The notes under the pieces are model-generated. The model did no database searches, was not told the DNA's origin, and was given only the letters and a program-made list of their open reading frames with translations. Of a stretch of 64,000 nt of DNA, positions 19,586 through 29,104 are shown piece after piece. The stretch spans positions 4,278,001-4,342,000 of the forward strand of contig CP138906.1 of assembly GCA_033977085.1 (NCBI GenBank), read 5' to 3'. A program made the translations under genes and the position numbers. Source of the stretch: Apirhabdus apintestini (lineage in GTDB: Bacteria; Pseudomonadota; Gammaproteobacteria; Enterobacterales; Enterobacteriaceae). How positions within the stretch are numbered: position 1 is the stretch's first letter; every line of letters starts with the position of its first letter.

Positions 19586-21302
19586 ATGAAGCAGTGGTTA
19601 ATTGCGTGCGGGCTGGCGCTGGCGTTTCAGGCCGTGGCGGCTCCGCCGCCGGTTTCATATGGCGTAGAAGAAGATGTTTTTCATCCGACAGTGGCACGCC
19701 ACGGTATGGTGTCATCGGTGGATGCGACGGCAACCCGAGTTGGCGTTGATATTTTAAAGCGCGGGGAAATGCGGTTGACGCGGCCGTCGCCGTTGGGTTT
19801 GCTCTGGCGGTCACGCATCCTCAGGCAGGGAACCTGGGAGGCGGTGGATTTATGATGTTACATACCGCAGAGGGGAAAAATATCGCAATAGATTTCCGTG
19901 AGATGGCTCCAGCTTCCGCTAGCCGCGATATGTTCCTGGATGAAAAAGGGGAGGCGGACAGTAAAAGTCTCTCACGTCGCATCTGGCTTCCGGTACGCCT
20001 GGCACCGTTGCCGGGTTTGCGCTGGCTCTTGAAAAATATGGCACGCTGCCGCTTAGCCGCGTGCTGCAGCCCGCTATTCGCCTGGCTAAAGAAGGTATTG
20101 TGGTAAATGATGCGCTGGCGGACGATCTGAAGCAGTACGGAAGCGAGGTTTTGCCTCAGCATGCGAATAGCAAGGCGATTTTCTGGAAGCCGAACGGTAA
20201 ACCCTGGGCAAAGGGCGAACGGCTGGTGCAGCGTCATTTGGCCCATAGCCTGGCGTTAATTGCACAATCCGGACCGGATGCTTTTTATAAAGGCGCTATC
20301 GCGACGCAAATTGCCCAGGAGATGGCGAAGCACGGCGGTCTTATCACGAAAGCCGATCTTGGCGCTTATCGCGCCGTGGAACGCGAGCCAGTTCGCGGCG
20401 ATTATCGCGGTTATCAAATTTATTCGATGCCCCCACCATCCTCCGGAGGAATTCATATCGTACAGATATTGAACATCCTGGAGAATAGCGACCTGGCGAA
20501 GTACGGATTTGGCAGCGCGGATGCAATGCATACGATGGCGGAAGCTGAGAAGTACGCTTATGCCGATCGCTCGGAATATTTGGGCGATCCGGATTTTGTA
20601 AAAGTACCGATTCAGGCTTTAACCAGTAAGGCCTACGCTAAATCTTTGGCGCAGCAAATCCATCTGAATAAAGCGCGGCCTTCGAGCGACATTAAACCTG
20701 GCAAGCTGGCACCTTATGAAAGCGACCAGACTACCCATTTCTCCGTGGTCGACAAAGAAGGTAACGCCGTAGCGGTCACTTATACGCTAAACACGACGTT
20801 TGGCAGCGGCATTGTCGCCGGTAATACCGGTATTTTAATGAATAATGAGATGGATGACTTTTCTGCGAAGCCGGGAACGCCGAATGTGTATGGTCTTGTT
20901 GGCGGTGAAGCGAACGCCGTGGCGCCGCGTAAACGCCCGCTGTCATCAATGTCGCCGACGCTGGTGCTGAAAGATGGGAAAGTCTGGCTGGTGACGGGCA
21001 GCCCCGGCGGGAGCCGTATTATTACAACGGTGCTGCAAATGCTGGTGAATACCATTGATTTTGGTATGAACGTTGCGGAGGCGACCAATGCGCCGCGCTT
21101 TCATCACCAGTGGTTGCCGGATGAACTGCGCGTTGAAAAAGGGTTTAGCCCGGACACGCTGCGTCTGCTTGAAGCAAAAGGACAGCATATTGCGGTGAAA
21201 CCGGCGATGGGCAGTACACAAAGCATTATGGCAGCGCCCGACGGGACGCTTTACGGCGCGGCCGATCCCCGGACGCCAGACGATCTGGCGGCCGGCTATT
21301 AA
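19586..21302 (+). CDS. ggt: Gamma-glutamyltranspeptidase
   Basis: Periplasmic enzyme that cleaves glutathione and transfers gamma-glutamyl groups; an N-terminal nucleophile hydrolase processed into two chains. A signal peptide MKQWLIACGLALAFQAVAA is followed by the large-subunit sequence (GNAVDAAVAVGFALAVTHP, NLGGGGFM). The autocatalytic site is DQTTHFSVVDKEGNAVAV, with the second Thr as nucleophile, and later SMSPTLVLKDGK and GSPGGSRIITTVLQ bind substrate. Contractions at G4 19763-19766 and A4 19963-19966 break the frame; corrected length is 572 residues (E. coli 580). Confidence 0.95.
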
Positions 21303-21401
21303 TTTTAATGCCGCTTCGCTGGTACGGGGCGGCGTATTTTATTGTGAAGTAATGTTACTGGCAGGCTTACGAAGATCCCGATGGCCGGGTAAACCGGCGC
21401 G

Positions 21402-21914
21402 TTATTCCGCAGTCCGATGCTCGTTCTTTAACCGTGCCATAAAGTAGACATCCGTATATTCTCCGTTGCGCAGGGCGTATTGGCGTCCGGTGCCTTCTAT
21501 AGCGAAATCATATTTTTGATACAGCGCCAGAGCCGGTGCGTTATCGACATAGACGCTTAATTCAAGGCGCTCGACGCGCAGCCAGTTATCACAGAGGTCG
21601 ATGGCGCTTTGTAATAACGTAGAGGCGACACCCTGACCCTGCCAGTGAGGATCGACGCTGATACCGAAGCTTGCCACGTGGCTACGCCGCGGATTTTGTT
21701 CAACCTGGAGATGCAGATGCCCTGCAACGTTTGTATCAATACAGGCTACCAGATGGTGCTGCCCGGCCTGTTTTTGCGTGAGCCTCGTCAGCCAGGTATC
21801 GGGCGCAGGGTAGGGGAATTGCAGTGTATTGCGCAGTACATCAGGATGAGCGTTGATACGCAGTAATGCCTCGGCGTCTTCCGGCGCTGCGTGGCGTAGA
21901 GTGATATGAGGCAT
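21402..21914 (-). CDS. yhhY: YhhY, GNAT amino-acid N-acetyltransferase
   Basis: GNAT-fold acetyltransferase, 170 residues from ATG 21914 (MPHITLRHAAPED), intact. The acetyl-CoA loop is DPHWQGQGVAS (QGxGxA type), and conserved sections RRSHVASFGISVD and YALRNGEYTDVYFMARLK match E. coli YhhY, which acetylates free amino acids such as Phe and Met. Upstream in-frame starts exist but no family members begin there. It converges with ggt and lies on the far side of ryhB, as in E. coli. Confidence 0.93.
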   Translation of the reverse strand: MPHITLRHAAPEDAEALLRINAHPDVLRNTLQFPYPAPDTWLTRLTQKQAGQHHLVACIDTNVAGHLHLQVEQNPRRSHVASFGISVDPHWQGQGVASTLLQSAIDLCDNWLRVERLELSVYVDNAPALALYQKYDFAIEGTGRQYALRNGEYTDVYFMARLKNEHRTAE

Positions 21915-22248
21915 CCAATGATTCCTAAATGAGGTGGTAGTTTTCTGGATACCACTGAATTTATTGATGGGCAAGTCCCAAGTCTGGCGTAGGGCTTTAT
22001 TTGGGGAGCCGGGCAAACGCCTCATCTCGCCTAAGTGGAGCCGTATCTGGCAATCGTTGCCTTTAATTTTCGCCGTTAGATAACGGAAATAAGAATGCTC
22101 GGGTTCGCGTTACCCAGTGCGGGCAAACGGTTTATGAAACTACCGTTCCGCCGGAGCCGTATGCCTTAAGCGACGTTGGGGCCATGGGGTATGGCGGTGA
22201 TTTGCATTAGAGGAAATGCCAAAAAATTTTCGAAATCGCTGGACATAT

Positions 22249-22267
22249 GAGAATGATAATGATTATT
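22249..22267 (+). promoter_or_regulatory. Fur box upstream of ryhB
   Basis: GAGAATGATAATGATTATT matches 16 of 19 bases of the Fur consensus. It ends 9 bp before the inferred RyhB 5' end, so Fur bound here would block transcription when iron is plentiful. Confidence 0.85.
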
Positions 22268-22275
22268 ATTGCACT

Positions 22276-22367
22276 GCGTTCAGGGAGACTTTGCGGTGAA
22301 ACCTGAAGGCACGACATTGCTCACATTGCTTCCAGTATTTTTTAGCCAGCCTTGCGCTGGCTTTTTT
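22276..22367 (+). ncRNA. ryhB: RyhB small RNA
   Basis: Iron-stress small RNA that works with Hfq to silence mRNAs of iron-using proteins. The core ACGACATTGCTCACATTGC (22311-22329) is identical to the seed region of E. coli RyhB as I remember it, followed by TTCCAGTATT and a terminator (AGCCAGCCTTGCGCTGGCTTTTTT, written here only in outline: stem AGCCAGC/GCTGGCT then T6, 22343-22367). The 5' end is set at GCGTTCAGGGAGAC by analogy. A Fur box sits immediately upstream. In E. coli ryhB lies between yhhY and yhhX; here yhhX is absent. Confidence 0.93.
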
Positions 22368-22798
22368 ATCTGTAGGAAACGGGTGATACCGGGGACTGCA
22401 TTACCGTAAACAGTCGCCTTAATTGCTCTGCTATACAGGGCCGGAATGTCACCCCGCTGTTACTTCCCCGATGAAGGCAGTGCTAATGTCTATATCAGTC
22501 TGTGACAAACCCGAAACAGGCCTGTCCGTATCGTATACAAAAAGACGGGCGATTAGCCCGATTGCACACAGGCCAGTTGCCTGTTCATAAATGTGAATAT
22601 TTTTGAATGTTTAACCCGATGTACAATAGCGAATAGCGCGAACGGGCCGGTTAATCACGACTGGTCATCGCTGGATAGAATATACATGCCGGTGTTTTAT
22701 TATTCATATTTTTTGAATGTAGGTATCAATTTTCCCCTCTATCATCGCCGGGGTTTCAGGTCCACACTATTGTTATCGAGATTGTGCAGGGGGTTAAT
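22368..22798. other. Gene-free stretch between ryhB and yhhW
   Basis: About 430 bp at the place where E. coli has yhhX. No reading frame with family resemblance is seen. A small stem GACGGGCGATTAGCCCG lies near 22546-22562. The sequence becomes AT-rich before yhhW. Confidence 0.45.
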
Positions 22799-23494
22799 AT
22801 GATTTATACACGTAAAGCCAATGAGCGCGGCCATGCTAATCACGGTTGGCTGGATTCATGGCATTCATTTTCGTTTGCGGACTATTATGATCCTAATTTT
22901 ATGGGGTTTTCTGCGCTTCGCGTTATAAATGAAGATGTAATAGAGGCCGGGCAGGGGTTTGGCACCCATCCGCATAAAGATATGGAAATCCTGACTTATG
23001 TGCTGGAAGGGGCGGTTGAGCACCAGGATAGCATGGGCAACAAAGAACAGGTGCCAGCCGGTGAATTCCAAATAATGAGCGCCGGGACCGGCGTGCGCCA
23101 TTCTGAATACAACCCGAAGGCGGATGAGCGCCTGCGCCTGTATCAGATCTGGATCATTCCCGAAAAAACGGGGATTGAGCCGCGCTATGAGCAGCGTCGA
23201 TTTGATGCGCCGCAGGGCCGGCAATTGGTGCTGTCGCCGGATGCGCGTGAGGGTTCGCTCAGGGTTTATCAGGATATGGAGCTGTATCGCTGGGTGCTGG
23301 CGAAAGATGAACAGTCAATTTGGCAAATTGCCGCCGATCGCCGCGTCTGGATACAGGTTGTTAAAGGCGATGTGTCTATTAATGGGCAAAAAGCGACGAC
23401 CAGCGACGGTATTGCTATTTGGGATGAACAGGCTATTTCAATCCATGCCGATAGCGCCAGTGAAATCCTGCTGTTCGATTTACCTCCGGTATAA
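22799..23494 (+). CDS. yhhW: YhhW, pirin-family quercetin 2,3-dioxygenase
   Basis: Bicupin protein of the pirin family, 231 residues from ATG 22799 (MIYTRKANERG), after the ribosome site CAGGGGG; intact. The metal-binding cupin motif is GFGTHPHKDMEILTYVLEG with three His/Glu ligands, followed by AGTGVRHSEYN. E. coli YhhW degrades quercetin in vitro; its natural role is unknown. An earlier TTG-type start is possible but leaves no ribosome site. Confidence 0.93.
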   Translation: MIYTRKANERGHANHGWLDSWHSFSFADYYDPNFMGFSALRVINEDVIEAGQGFGTHPHKDMEILTYVLEGAVEHQDSMGNKEQVPAGEFQIMSAGTGVRHSEYNPKADERLRLYQIWIIPEKTGIEPRYEQRRFDAPQGRQLVLSPDAREGSLRVYQDMELYRWVLAKDEQSIWQIAADRRVWIQVVKGDVSINGQKATTSDGIAIWDEQAISIHADSASEILLFDLPPV

Positions 23495-23626
23495 ACCGGG
23501 AATATCCAGGGTCGCCCGCCGGGCGGCCCTTTTTGAGTATAAGCGTCTTCGCCCCATAACACGGGAAGCCTGCGGCAGGACCGTGCTACACTGAGCCGGA
23601 CCGTTATTGATAACTGCTTCAGGACA

Positions 23627-24621
23627 ATGAAAAAGAAAAGACCGATATTGCAGGATGTTGCCGATCGCGTCGGCGTAACAAAAATGACGGTGAGTCGTTT
23701 TTACGTAACCCTGAACAGGTCTCGGTGGCGTTGCGTGAAAAAATCGCCGTCGCGCTGGACGAACTGGGGTATATCCCCAATCGTGCGCCGGATATTCTAT
23801 CTAATGCCACCAGTCGGGCAATTGGCGTTCTACTCCCGTCTTTAACCAACCAGGTATTCGCTGAAGTATTACGCGGCATTGAAAGTGTGATTGATGCGCA
23901 CGGTTATCAGACGATGCTGGCGCACTATGGTTATCGTCCAGAGCTGGAAGAAGAACGTATTATGTCGATGCTCTCCTGGAACATTGACGGCTTAATTCTC
24001 TCCGAACGCGCACACACGCCGCGCACGGTGCGTATGATAGAAACCGCCGGAATCCCGGTGGTGGAATTGATGGATAGCGTCTCTCCGTGTCTTGATATTG
24101 CGGTGGGGTTTGATAACGTCGAAGCGGCGCGCCAAATGACCGAGCTAATGCTCCAGCGCGGGCATCGGCATATCGCCTATCTCGGCGCGCGTCTCGATGA
24201 ACGCACAATCATGAAGCAGCGCGGCTATGAGCAGGCAATGCGCGACGCCGGGGTGACGCCTTACAGCGTAATGGATGAACAATCGTCTTCTTATTCCGCC
24301 GGTATTGCGCTTTTTCGTCGGGCTAAACGCGAATATCCGGAGCTTGACGGTATTTTTTGTACTAACGATGATCTTGCGGTGGGCGCGGCGTTTGAATGTC
24401 AGCGATTAGGGCTGCGCATCCCGGACGATATCGCGATTGCGGGTTTTCATGGGCATGATATCGGGCAAGTTATGGAGCCGCCGCTGGCCAGCGTTTTGAC
24501 TCCGCGCGAACGGATGGGGCGTATCGGCGCTGAACGTTTACTGGCGCGCATCCGCGGTGAAAATGTGGTGCCAGCGCAGTGCGATCTGGGGTTTACATTA
24601 TTCCCCGGCGGCTCTGTCTAG
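23627..24621 (+). CDS. gntR: GntR, gluconate-utilisation repressor
   Basis: LacI-family repressor of gluconate genes, released by gluconate. The N-terminal helix-turn-helix is LQDVADRVGVTKMTVSRF and the hinge follows at GYIPNRAPDILSN. The periplasmic-binding-like core includes SRAIGVLLPSLTNQVFAEVL and GIFCTNDDLAVGAAFECQ. A T5 contraction at 23698-23702 breaks the frame just after MTVSRF; corrected, SRFLRNPEQVSVALREK gives 331 residues, the E. coli length. Its operators lie upstream of gntK. Confidence 0.95.
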
Positions 24622-24820
24622 CGGCAATTCATTGGGAAACTCGGGAGCGTCAATACAGGGCTACTCATTCCTATTTGGGAAAGCGCCCGGTAATACGCCG
24701 TGCACCTGCCGGTGGTGGCGGGCAGGGCGAGACGCTGAGTCACCCTATTATTTGACAAGGTTCACAATTACAGGCAATTCCTGAAAACGGACGTTGCTTC
24801 TCTACACGCGGCGTTCGACA

Positions 24821-24849
24821 ATGTTACCGATAACAGTTACCCGTAACAT
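24821..24849 (+). promoter_or_regulatory. Two GntR operator half-overlapping sites before gntK
   Basis: ATGTTACCGATAACAG (24821-24836) and AGTTACCCGTAACAT (24835-24849) are two near-palindromes of the GntR operator type found before E. coli gntK. A further GATGTTAC half-site lies at 24859-24866. They indicate gluconate-controlled expression of gntKU. Confidence 0.85.
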
Positions 24850-24889
24850 CACTATGCCGATGTTACTTTGTGTCAGTCGGAGTCGCGCT

Positions 24890-25425
24890 ATGAGCACTAT
24901 TAATCACGACCATCACGTTTATGTCCTGATGGGCGTTTCCGGTAGCGGTAAATCCGCCGTTGCCGGTGAAATGGCCCACAAACTTCATGCCGCTTTTCTG
25001 GACGGTGATTTCCTGCATCCTCGCCGTAATATCCTCAAGATGGCTTCCGGAGAGCCGCTGAACGATGACGACCGCATTCCGTGGCTAAAAGCGCTGAATG
25101 ATGCTGCATTTGCTATGCAGCGCACCAATAAAATCTCGTTAATTGTCTGTTCTGCCTTGAAAAAAGTTATCGAGATCTCCTGCGTGAAGGAAATCCTAAT
25201 TTAGCGTTTATCTACCTGAAAGGAGATTACGCGCTGATTGAAAGCCGGCTTAAAGCCCGGAAGGGCCATTTCTTTAAACCGCAAATGCTGGTGACCCAAT
25301 TCGATGCGTTGGAAGAGCCGCAGGCTGACGAAGGCGACGTTCTGGTTGTCGATATCGACCAGCCGCTGGATGGCGTGGTAGCAAATGCTATTTCTATGAT
25401 TAAGCAAAATGAGGCGGGATCGTGA
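24890..25425 (+). CDS. gntK: GntK, gluconokinase
   Basis: Phosphorylates gluconate to 6-phosphogluconate. ATG 24890 (MSTINHDHHVYVLMG) is chosen because the P-loop GVSGSGKSAVA lies at the family's usual distance; upstream in-frame starts add an unsupported leader through the GntR operators. Other conserved parts are FLDGDFLHPRRNI and MASGEPLNDDDRIPWL. A contraction of A6 at 25160-25165 breaks the frame after SALKK; corrected, KSYRDLLREGNPNLAFIYLKG gives 178 residues (E. coli 175). The stop overlaps the gntU start (GTGA). Confidence 0.94.
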
Positions 25426-26762
25426 GTACATTAACGCTGGTATTAACCGCGGTAGGCTCTGTCCTGCTGCTATTGCTGTTGGTGATGAAGGCGCGAATGC
25501 ACGCGTTTGTCGCACTGATGGTCGTTTCTGTTGGCGCGGGGCTGTTTTCCGGGATGCCGCTGGATAAAATCGCCGCCACGATGGAAAAAGGTATGGGCGG
25601 CACGCTCGGGTTCCTGGCCGTGGTAGTGGCGCTGGGAGCGATGTTTGGCAAAATCCTGCACGAAACCGGTGCGGTAGATCAGATAGCCGTAAAAATGCTG
25701 AAGTCATTTGGCCATAGCCGGGCGCACTACGCTATCGGGCTGGCCGGGCTGATTTGCGCGCTGCCGCTGTTTTTTGAAGTCGCAATCGTCCTGCTGATTA
25801 GCGTCGCGTTTTCAATGGCACGCCATACCGGCACTAACTTGATAAAACTGGTGATCCCGCTTTTTGCCGGGGTCGCGGCGGCGGCGGCTTTCCTGCTGCC
25901 CGGTCCGGCGCCGATGCTACTGGCTTCGCAAATGCACGCGGACTTTGGCTGGATGATCCTTATTGGCCTGTGCGCAGCGGTGCCGGGTATGATTATCGCC
26001 GGGCCGCTATTCGGTAACTTTATTAGCCGTTATGTTCAATTGTCTATTCCGGATGACGTTACAGAACCCCATTTGGGCGAAGGAAAATTGCCCTCTTTTG
26101 GATTTAGTCTGTCGCTTATTCTGCTGCCTTTAATTCTGGTGGGGCTGAAAACCATCGCCGCGCGTTTTACCGCCGAAGGCTCCACGCTCTATGAGTGGTT
26201 TGAGTTTATCGGCCATCCGTTTACCGCCATCTTGGTTGCCTGTCTGGTGGCTATCTATGGCCTGGCGATGCGCCAGGGTATGGATAAAGAGCGGGTGATG
26301 GAAATTTGTGGACATGCCCTTCAGCCCGCCGGGATTATCCTACTGGTTATTGGTGCCGGCGGCGTGTTCAAGCAGGTACTGGTGGATTCTGGCGTCGGCC
26401 CTGCGTTAGGTGAGGCGCTAACCGGCGTTGGGTTGCCGATTGCGGTTACCTGTTTTGTGCTGGCGGCGGCGGTGCGTATTATTCAGGGGTCCGCGACCGT
26501 GGCCTGTCTGACGGCCGTGGGCCTGGTCATGCCGGTAATTGAGCAGTTGCACTATTCAGGTGCCCAACTGGCGGCGCTGTCAATCTGCATTGCCGGCGGT
26601 TCTATTGTGGTCAGCCACGTAAATGATGCCGGATTCTGGCTATATGGGCGCTTCACCGGCGCTACCGAAGCGCAAACCCTGAAGACTTGGACGCTGATGG
26701 AGACTATCCTTGGCACGGTGGGTGCAATCGTTGGAATGATAGCCTTCGAGCTCCTTTCCTAA
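25422..26762 (+). CDS. gntU: GntU, low-affinity gluconate:H+ symporter
   Basis: Inner-membrane gluconate permease of the GntP family, 446 residues, intact. It starts with GTG at 25422 (MSTLTLVLTAVGSVLL), overlapping gntK by four bases. Roughly 12-14 membrane segments, with the family sequences GGTLGFLAVVVALGAMFGKI, LPLFFEVAIVLLISVAFS and GSIVVSHVNDAGFW. Nearly identical to E. coli GntU. Confidence 0.96.
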   Translation: MSTLTLVLTAVGSVLLLLLLVMKARMHAFVALMVVSVGAGLFSGMPLDKIAATMEKGMGGTLGFLAVVVALGAMFGKILHETGAVDQIAVKMLKSFGHSRAHYAIGLAGLICALPLFFEVAIVLLISVAFSMARHTGTNLIKLVIPLFAGVAAAAAFLLPGPAPMLLASQMHADFGWMILIGLCAAVPGMIIAGPLFGNFISRYVQLSIPDDVTEPHLGEGKLPSFGFSLSLILLPLILVGLKTIAARFTAEGSTLYEWFEFIGHPFTAILVACLVAIYGLAMRQGMDKERVMEICGHALQPAGIILLVIGAGGVFKQVLVDSGVGPALGEALTGVGLPIAVTCFVLAAAVRIIQGSATVACLTAVGLVMPVIEQLHYSGAQLAALSICIAGGSIVVSHVNDAGFWLYGRFTGATEAQTLKTWTLMETILGTVGAIVGMIAFELLS

Positions 26763-26842
26763 TGCAGCAGGGCCGCCCGGTGGGCGGCTCTGCGCCTTTC
26801 CTCAATTTTAGTATTTAGACCACCCGTTCCGGTGGCCTACTT

Positions 26843-27436
26843 TTATCCTTTCATCCAGGCGCGGATTCCGTCAAGGAACATCTGCGTGGCCAGCATCACC
26901 AGAATCAGCCCCATGAGACGTTCCAGCGCATTTACGCCTTTTTCGCCCAGCAGCCTCAGGAACAGCGATGACTGAAGCAGGATAAATACCGTGCCGCCCC
27001 AGGCCAGCAGTAACGCAATAACCAGCGCGCTGATGTTGCCGGGATACTGGTGCGATAGCAGCATCAGCGTGGCAAGAAGCGTAGGTCCGGCTACCAGCGG
27101 GATCGCCAGCGGCACGATAAAAGGTTCTTCGCCGGCGGGCAGGCCGCTGGCATTGCCTTCATGGCTGGGGAAAATCATTTTAATCGCAATCAGAAATAAG
27201 ATAATGCCGCCGGAAATCGAGACGGTTTCGGCGCGCAGATTCAAAAATGCCAGGATACGTTCGCCAGCGAACAGAAAAATCAGCATGATAAGCAGCGCAA
27301 TAAGCAGTTCGCGGATCATAATCGCCCGGCGGCGCTTTGGCTCGGTATGCTTTAGCACCGACATAAAAATCGGTAGATTACCCAGCGGATCCATAATCAG
27401 TAGCAGCAAAACGGTGGCGGAAAAAATATCACTCAT
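26843..27436 (-). CDS. yhgN: YhgN, MarC-family membrane protein
   Basis: Six-helix inner-membrane protein of the MarC/UPF0056 family, function unknown, about 197 residues; intact. MSDIFSATVLLLLIMDPLGN at 27436 matches the E. coli start; an ATG 15 bases upstream is possible. Conserved parts are LPIFMSVLKHTEPKRRRAIM, GEEPFIVPLAIPLVAGP and GEKGVNALERLMGLILVML. It converges with gntU and diverges from asd. Confidence 0.94.
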   Translation of the reverse strand: MSDIFSATVLLLLIMDPLGNLPIFMSVLKHTEPKRRRAIMIRELLIALLIMLIFLFAGERILAFLNLRAETVSISGGIILFLIAIKMIFPSHEGNASGLPAGEEPFIVPLAIPLVAGPTLLATLMLLSHQYPGNISALVIALLLAWGGTVFILLQSSLFLRLLGEKGVNALERLMGLILVMLATQMFLDGIRAWMKG

Positions 27437-27727
27437 AAATGGCTTTCTCAAATAACAGATGACGAGAAAAAATGGGCGCTTTCTCGTTATTAATCAAATA
27501 AATATCAATGTATTGATTTTCTTAACGCTATTTTATCCTTTGCGGCCCGCCTGCGGCGGTGGCCAGTCCGTTGCGCTTTGCCCTGGCGATAAGCGTTATT
27601 ACTCAGGGCGGGGCTATCATCGATTATTTTCACTTGCGACTTTGGCAGCATTTTGTAAGGTGGATGACTGTACCAGTCTTACTGCTGGGATGCACAATTC
27701 GCTCTGACCTCTCAGGAATTATTCGCT

Positions 27728-28836
27728 ATGAAAAATGTGGGTTTTATCGGCTGGCGCGGCATGGTTGGGTCTGTGCTGATGCAGCGCATGACGCAGGAGC
27801 ACGACTTTGCGGCTATTCGCCCGATTTTCTTTTCTACGTCGCAGGTCGGTCAGCCGGCGCCTTCGTTCGCCGGACAGCCTGCTGAAAATGTGCTTCAGAA
27901 TGCCTACTGTCTGGATTCGCTAAAGGCGCTGGATATTATCGTGACCTGCCAGGGCGGCTATTATACCAACGAAATCTATCCGGCGCTTCGGGAAAGTGGC
28001 TGGCAGGGCTACTGGATAGACGCTGCGTCCACGCTGCGGATGCGGGAAGACGCGACGATCGTACTCGATCCGGTCAATCAACGCGTAATAGATGAAGCTC
28101 TGAATCGCGGCGGCAAAACGTTTGTCGGCGGCAACTGTACCGTGAGCCTGATGCTAATGTCGCTGGGAGGATTATTCGCGAATGGGCTGGTAGAGTGGGC
28201 CTCTGTGGCTACGTATCAGGCGGCCTCTGGCGGCGGCGCGCGCCATATGCGCGAGTTGATTACGCAAATGGGTATGCTGCACGACGATGTAGCCGAAGCG
28301 CTCGCCAATCCTGCCTCCGCCATTCTGGATATTGAGCGCCGCGTTACGCAGTTAACCCGCAGCGGTGAATTACCGGTGGATAACTTTGGCGTGCCGCTGG
28401 CCGGCAGCCTTATTCCCTGGATTGATAAGCAGTTGGATAACGGGCAAAGCCGCGAAGAGTGGAAAGGGCAGGCGGAAACCAACAAAATTCTAGCCACGTC
28501 AAACACTATCCCCGTTGACGGCCTGTGCGTTCGCGTGGGAGCGCTGCGTTGCCATAGCCAGGCATTTACGCTGAAACTGAAAAAGAGGTGTCGCTGCCCA
28601 CCATAGAAGCCATGCTGGCTGATCATAATGAATGGGTAAAAGTGGTGCCGAATGAGCGTGAAATCACGATGCGTGAACTTACGCCGGCGGCAGTCACCGG
28701 TACTCTCAACGCGCCCGTTGGGCGTCTGCGTAAGCTGAATATGGGCCCAGAGTATTTATCCGCGTTTACGGTCGGCGATCAGCTTTTGTGGGGAGCCGCC
28801 GAGCCGCTGCGACGTATGCTGCGTCAGCTTGCCTAA
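27728..28836 (+). CDS. asd: Aspartate-semialdehyde dehydrogenase
   Basis: Converts aspartyl phosphate to aspartate semialdehyde, the branch point to lysine, diaminopimelate, methionine and threonine. NADP-binding GWRGMVGSVLMQRM is at the N-terminus; the catalytic cysteine is in GGNCTVSLMLMSLGG; substrate residues lie in YQAASGGGARHMREL. A contraction of A5 at 28580-28584 breaks the frame after KLKK; corrected KLKKEVSLPTIEAML gives 369 residues (E. coli 367). The gene is needed for cell-wall synthesis, so a true break would be lethal without diaminopimelate. The glg operon that follows asd in E. coli is absent. Confidence 0.96.
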
Positions 28837-29104
28837 ACTTTCAATTATTAATGTGGCCCGAGAGCGGAGCGGCATGGTTGCTGAGCTGAAGCAGGTGAGG
28901 GTTATAAACTGCTCTGCAGCGAAATCGCTATGTCCTGGCTTTGGCGGGCTGCAGCGGCGAATGTTTTCTAAATAATGCCGCGCTGCGTGAAATACAGCGC
29001 GGCCTTGCGTGTTGGTGGAAAAGACATTAATTCATATCACCCGGCCTGTGTATTCCCGGCTGGATGACATGACGTAGAGCCATAGCGCTGGCGTGAAAAC
29101 GGAG
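28837..29104. other. Intergenic region between convergent asd and glpD
   Basis: A 268-bp gap where E. coli has the glgBXCAP operon. A stem-loop CCGCGCTG-CGTGAAATA-CAGCGCGG lies at about 28978-29003 and may terminate one or both genes. No glg remnant is recognised. Confidence 0.55.
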
